This document shows positions 34,401 to 64,000 of a stretch of DNA of 64,000 bases, one piece after another. The first letter of the stretch is position 1, and the number at the start of each line of letters is the position of its first letter. Under the pieces are notes generated by a model. That model did not search any database. It was not told the origin of the DNA and saw only the letters and a program-made list of their open reading frames with translations. Origin of the DNA: Berghia stephanieae (Eukaryota > Mollusca > Gastropoda > Nudibranchia > Aeolidiidae). The stretch lies in contig CM067446.1 of the NCBI GenBank assembly GCA_034508935.3, forward strand, positions 972,587 through 1,036,586, read 5' to 3'. Both the position numbers and the translations under genes were made by a program.

Positions 34401-35519
34401 TACTTGATCATTTTTCCATTCAATTGGGAGTGTCTGTTCAACAAGTGACTTATTAACGAGTAATGCCAAGGGCTTGGAAAGTTCAAAGTTCATTACGTGC
34501 CTCTCTCAGTAATTTAGGTTGGATCTTGTCTGGCTCCATTGCTTTAGAGGGGTTTTCTAGGACCTGCTTGATGATGTGATGGTTGTGGTTGTAGTAGTGG
34601 CAGTTGTAGCGATGATGACGAGGAGGAGGGTGATGCTGTAAAGTTGGTGGTGGTTGCTCTAGTTTTGATAATGATGTGGAGGTTGCTTTATGAAAGGGGA
34701 GAGAGAGAGTGCCTGTAACTTTATAAAATATATTTAACTGTAAATAATACAATAAACGGTGCGGAATGAATCTCATTAACGTAATCTGACAGACAAGCTG
34801 ATGGATTTCAAGTTAGAGAAGAGAGGTGGGGACAGGGACATTTTCATGGATTGGATTGGGGTAACAAAACAAAACAAAACACGATCTTGTCAAGTTTCAG
34901 ACTTGAAGGAAAAGTGGAAACGTTCAAAATCTCAATTCTCAGTCACACAAAATGTTTCAATCATCCCTCCTTTTCTTTTCTTCTCAACTAACACACTCAT
35001 TCGACTTCACGCCATTTGACAGAACAGAAAATAGTGTTGTGTTTAGTGAGGCGAGGCGACAAAATCTAATTTTCGGAGACGGGAGAGAGCGCTTCTACTT
35101 CTACTACTGGGAATAATGATTACGCCGTGAAAGTGAAAGTGAAATCACTATTCGCAGTACCCTGTAACTGGGTGGTGAAGAGTAAAAACTCTGTATGAAA
35201 AGTAAATCTAAAGCGCATCATGTTCGGAGAAAATATAAAATAGGAAAGATAATGATAATTAAATTGTTTTTAACAATTCGAACGTAGAGAAGTAGAGTAT
35301 CAGATGAGAGAGAGAGAGAGAGAGAGAGTTTACCAAAGTCTTGATGTTCATGTGCTCGGCAAGGATGAGAGCATCTCTACTATTTTTGATAAATGAATTT
35401 TCCTGGTCCCAAGGATTTCTGGAGGTGACACGACCAGCTGTCGTTGATATCATCGTCGTGGTGTCTCCAGCTCCAGAACTCGACATGGCTGCTTTTGATT
35501 TAGCTCTGGGAAAAGCCAT
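27139..35519 (-). CDS. HAUS2: HAUS augmin-like complex subunit 2, complete
   Basis: Six exons on the minus strand: 35519-35334, 31924-31823, 31314-31245, 30099-29967, 28777-28669 and 27258-27139. Phases are compatible throughout and the total is about 239 aa; human HAUS2 is 235 aa. Diagnostic similarity: NPWDQ in exon 1 (human NPWD), TVLRNKEKLLTRLQTPF plus IKIEADYHKYFH in exons 4-5 (human AVLKEKRSLRQRLLKP, PIEAVYHRYMV), and a heptad-rich C-terminus. HAUS2 is a coiled-coil subunit of augmin, which recruits gamma-tubulin to spindle microtubules for branching nucleation. Identification rests mainly on exons 1, 4 and 5; exons 2, 3 and 6 are short coiled coil supported by position, phase and splice sites. 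The exon 5 donor is uncertain (28669 or 28711, both phase 0). It is head to head with VPS16. Confidence 0.82.
28075..28645. repeat. CA-rich ~30-bp minisatellite
   Basis: Units of (ac)n, ctacaacccatcgtgtaca and (ac)n of variable length, in HAUS2 intron 5. Confidence 0.93.
28669..28777 (-). CDS. HAUS2: HAUS2 exon 5
   Basis: Acceptor gttccag. The leading A completes Lys, then YFHSVLLDLVPTMTNVSPYL, aligned with human [20 protein letters not shown]. The donor shown is acg/gtaatt at 28668; cac/gtgacc at 28710 would shorten the protein by 14 residues. Confidence 0.72.
28800..29088 (+). mobile_element. SINE-1, near full length
   Basis: Head gtggtatgacacttgctttc, B-box-like GGGTTCGAGCC, middle ctcaggtgtaaaatgagtac, 3' end gcgctttgagaat and an A-rich tail. 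Lies in HAUS2 intron 4. Confidence 0.85.
29174..29958 (+). mobile_element. R530 retroposon with internal expansion and SINE fragment
   Basis: 5'-truncated copy. Its internal ggatcctgtgctggtgtct is expanded into a 19-bp array (29447-29681). Just after it, about 60 bp of SINE-1 3' end (ccactaaacgtgcttgaagc) sits between gagacct and ctcaaactaag. The element ends within 10 bp of the HAUS2 exon 4 donor. Confidence 0.8.
29447..29681. repeat. 19-bp tandem array inside R530
   Basis: About 12 units of ggatcctgtgctggtgtct with one short degenerate patch near 29585. A single copy of this word is present in the other R530 copies. Confidence 0.97.
29967..30099 (-). CDS. HAUS2: HAUS2 exon 4
   Basis: Acceptor ctcccag, donor gtatgt, 133 nt. 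It holds the best family match: MCDDLDTVLRNKEKLLTRLQ and IKIEADYH. An R530 retroposon ends within 10 bp of the donor on the intron side. Confidence 0.85.
30244..30772 (+). mobile_element. R530 retroposon, full length with TSD
   Basis: 529 bp flanked by the 12-bp duplication tcattggccacc (30232-30243 and 30773-30784). The 3' stem in this copy is CGCCG/CGGCG, a shifted but paired register. It inserted at the edge of the 29-bp array. Confidence 0.87.
30773..31118. repeat. 29-bp tandem array
   Basis: About 12 units of gacatggccctcattggcca plus ccaatgcga in HAUS2 intron 3. Each unit carries CCAAT in both orientations. Confidence 0.95.
31245..31314 (-). CDS. HAUS2: HAUS2 exon 3
   Basis: Acceptor tttttcag, donor gtgaga, 70 nt. 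It encodes LQQDISTHHLHSQSGDILSL and ends in phase 1, which the next exon completes. No homology is decisive on its own. Confidence 0.65.
31439..31690. repeat. (AAT)n-rich microsatellite
   Basis: Interrupted AAT/AAC repeats in HAUS2 intron 2. Confidence 0.95.
31823..31924 (-). CDS. HAUS2: HAUS2 exon 2
   Basis: Acceptor atttcag, donor gtaagt, 34 codons, phase 0 at both ends. It encodes KNETECAQALADLPSSKL and a Lys-rich coil, matching the length and position of the human helix. Confidence 0.7.
31989..32373. repeat. 97-bp tandem array running into SINE-2
   Basis: Nearly four units (aaccctagactaacacacga, gattggatagctggatctt). The last unit continues without a break into the SINE-2 body. Confidence 0.92.
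32335..32470 (+). mobile_element. SINE-2 body fragment
   Basis: ggatagctggatct, ggaaagtattttgcc and aaattaggataaattc follow the order of the SINE-2 body at 62.3 kb. Confidence 0.5.
32500..32640 (+). mobile_element. LINE RT thumb fragment
   Basis: A diverged LVxSMLENDCLVWDPHQKK-like stretch, the motif ending (VWDPH) shared with the LINE piece at 42 kb. It contains stops. Confidence 0.5.
32640..33095. other. low-complexity HAUS2 intron 1 sequence
   Basis: Two small inverted repeats around agtactgc (about 32690-32760), then T-rich and GGT/GAT-rich simple sequence. No exon seen. Confidence 0.5.
33095..34565 (-). mobile_element. LINE (Jockey/CR1-type) reverse transcriptase, truncated
   Basis: A minus-strand frame of about 250 codons shows RT blocks in order: IYKKGKKSDPSNYRPVSLTS, NQHGFLSGRSCTTQLL, DAIYLDFAKCFDSVPH, GIPQGSVLGPVLF, then FADNAKVF where FADDTK is usual, and WQLRFNANKCKVMH. 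About 50-60 residues are missing before ANRILGLVRSFDYIDK. The rest of the thumb and the 3' end have in-frame stops. It is 5'-truncated and dead. GAT/GGT simple sequence flanks both sides, with a possible TSD gatgatgt(c/g)atggt (33075-33088, 34570-34583). Confidence 0.85.
34600..35330. other. HAUS2 intron 1, proximal part
   Basis: GAT/GGT simple sequence, ordinary AT-rich sequence, and a short GA microsatellite at 35305-35328 abutting the exon 1 donor. Confidence 0.5.
35334..35519 (-). CDS. HAUS2: HAUS2 exon 1
   Basis: It starts at ATG (35519), MAFPRAKSKAAMSSSG, and has 62 codons with a Ser/Thr-rich leader then RNPWDQENSFIKNSR. Donor gtaaac; phase 0. A second in-frame Met at codon 12 could also start. 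Confidence 0.85.
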
Positions 35520-35756
35520 CTGATCCTCTTTTATACAAGCACTTTAATTTGCAACACTAACACATAATGTTTATGGTTGGAAGCACAAAAAGCTCTATTC
35601 TGGTATAGTAGACGGATCAAGCTTCCAAGTTTCATTTGTTCATTGTTTACATCTTTCAAAGTTTGTTTTCTCTCCCGGTGTTTAGTAATTTTCAACATTC
35701 AAGAGCGTCGAATCAAAGGGAAATCACTGCAAATTTGTTGTTTGATTGATGTCGAA
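35520..35756. promoter_or_regulatory. HAUS2/VPS16 shared bidirectional promoter interval
   Basis: Only 237 bp separate the start codons of two divergently transcribed housekeeping genes, so both promoters and both 5' UTRs must fit here or in upstream noncoding exons. No TATA box or CpG cluster is obvious. It is one of the few stretches free of repeats. Confidence 0.6.
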
Positions 35757-63285
<27,529 letters not shown>

Positions 63286-63313
63286 GTAAGTCTGCCGTTC
63301 TATCTCTCTCTCA

Positions 63314-63988
<675 letters not shown>

Positions 63989-64000
63989 CTCGTCATCATT

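Overview
This window is animal nuclear DNA from an invertebrate, probably a lophotrochozoan and perhaps a mollusc. That guess rests on the divergence of the host proteins and on the mix of Jockey/CR1-type LINE fragments and tRNA-headed SINEs; no sequence here fixes the species. Three host genes are recognisable from spliced exons. The 3' part of a USP22/nonstop-type deubiquitinase lies on + (coding exons 1979-17502; 5' exons lie before the window). A complete HAUS2 (augmin subunit 2) lies on - (27139-35519, six exons, about 239 aa). The 5' half of VPS16 (HOPS/CORVET subunit) lies on + (35757 to 63285, thirteen exons, running off the right end). HAUS2 and VPS16 are head to head with only 237 bp between start codons. 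USP22 and HAUS2 converge across a repeat-filled 18-27 kb interval. A fourth set of exon-like blocks (14.7-18.2 kb, +), nested in the last intron and 3' UTR of the USP gene, may be an unrecognised gene.

More than half of the window is tandem repeat, nearly all of it in introns. At least twenty arrays have units of 18-97 bp. The largest are 4.2-13.1 kb (33-bp unit grading into a 48/56-bp unit), 43.2-51.7 kb (65/45-bp dimorphic unit), 54.2-56.5 kb (65 bp), 19.0-21.4 kb (68 bp), 23.1-25.1 kb (18/24 bp), 37.7-39.5 kb (48 bp) and 59.9-61.8 kb (80 bp, with a 640-bp higher-order period). All very long ORFs in the window are stop-free shadows of these arrays.

Dispersed elements include a non-autonomous retroposon of about 530 bp, here called R530. 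Eight copies are present, all in + orientation, and three are full length with target-site duplications. R530 ends in a stem-loop and an A-rich tail. Two tRNA-headed SINE families and four LINE reverse-transcriptase fragments are also present. Several tandem arrays appear to have grown out of these elements. The 9-kb array sits inside one R530 copy and its units resemble the R530 3' end. A 19-bp array is an internal expansion of another R530 copy. Two more arrays run directly into SINE-2 bodies.

Two, possibly three, arrays have captured splice junctions. VPS16 exon 3's acceptor is present six times and exon 5's donor five times. The 33-bp unit in the USP intron carries a U1-type GGTAAGTA site in the sense strand well over one hundred times.
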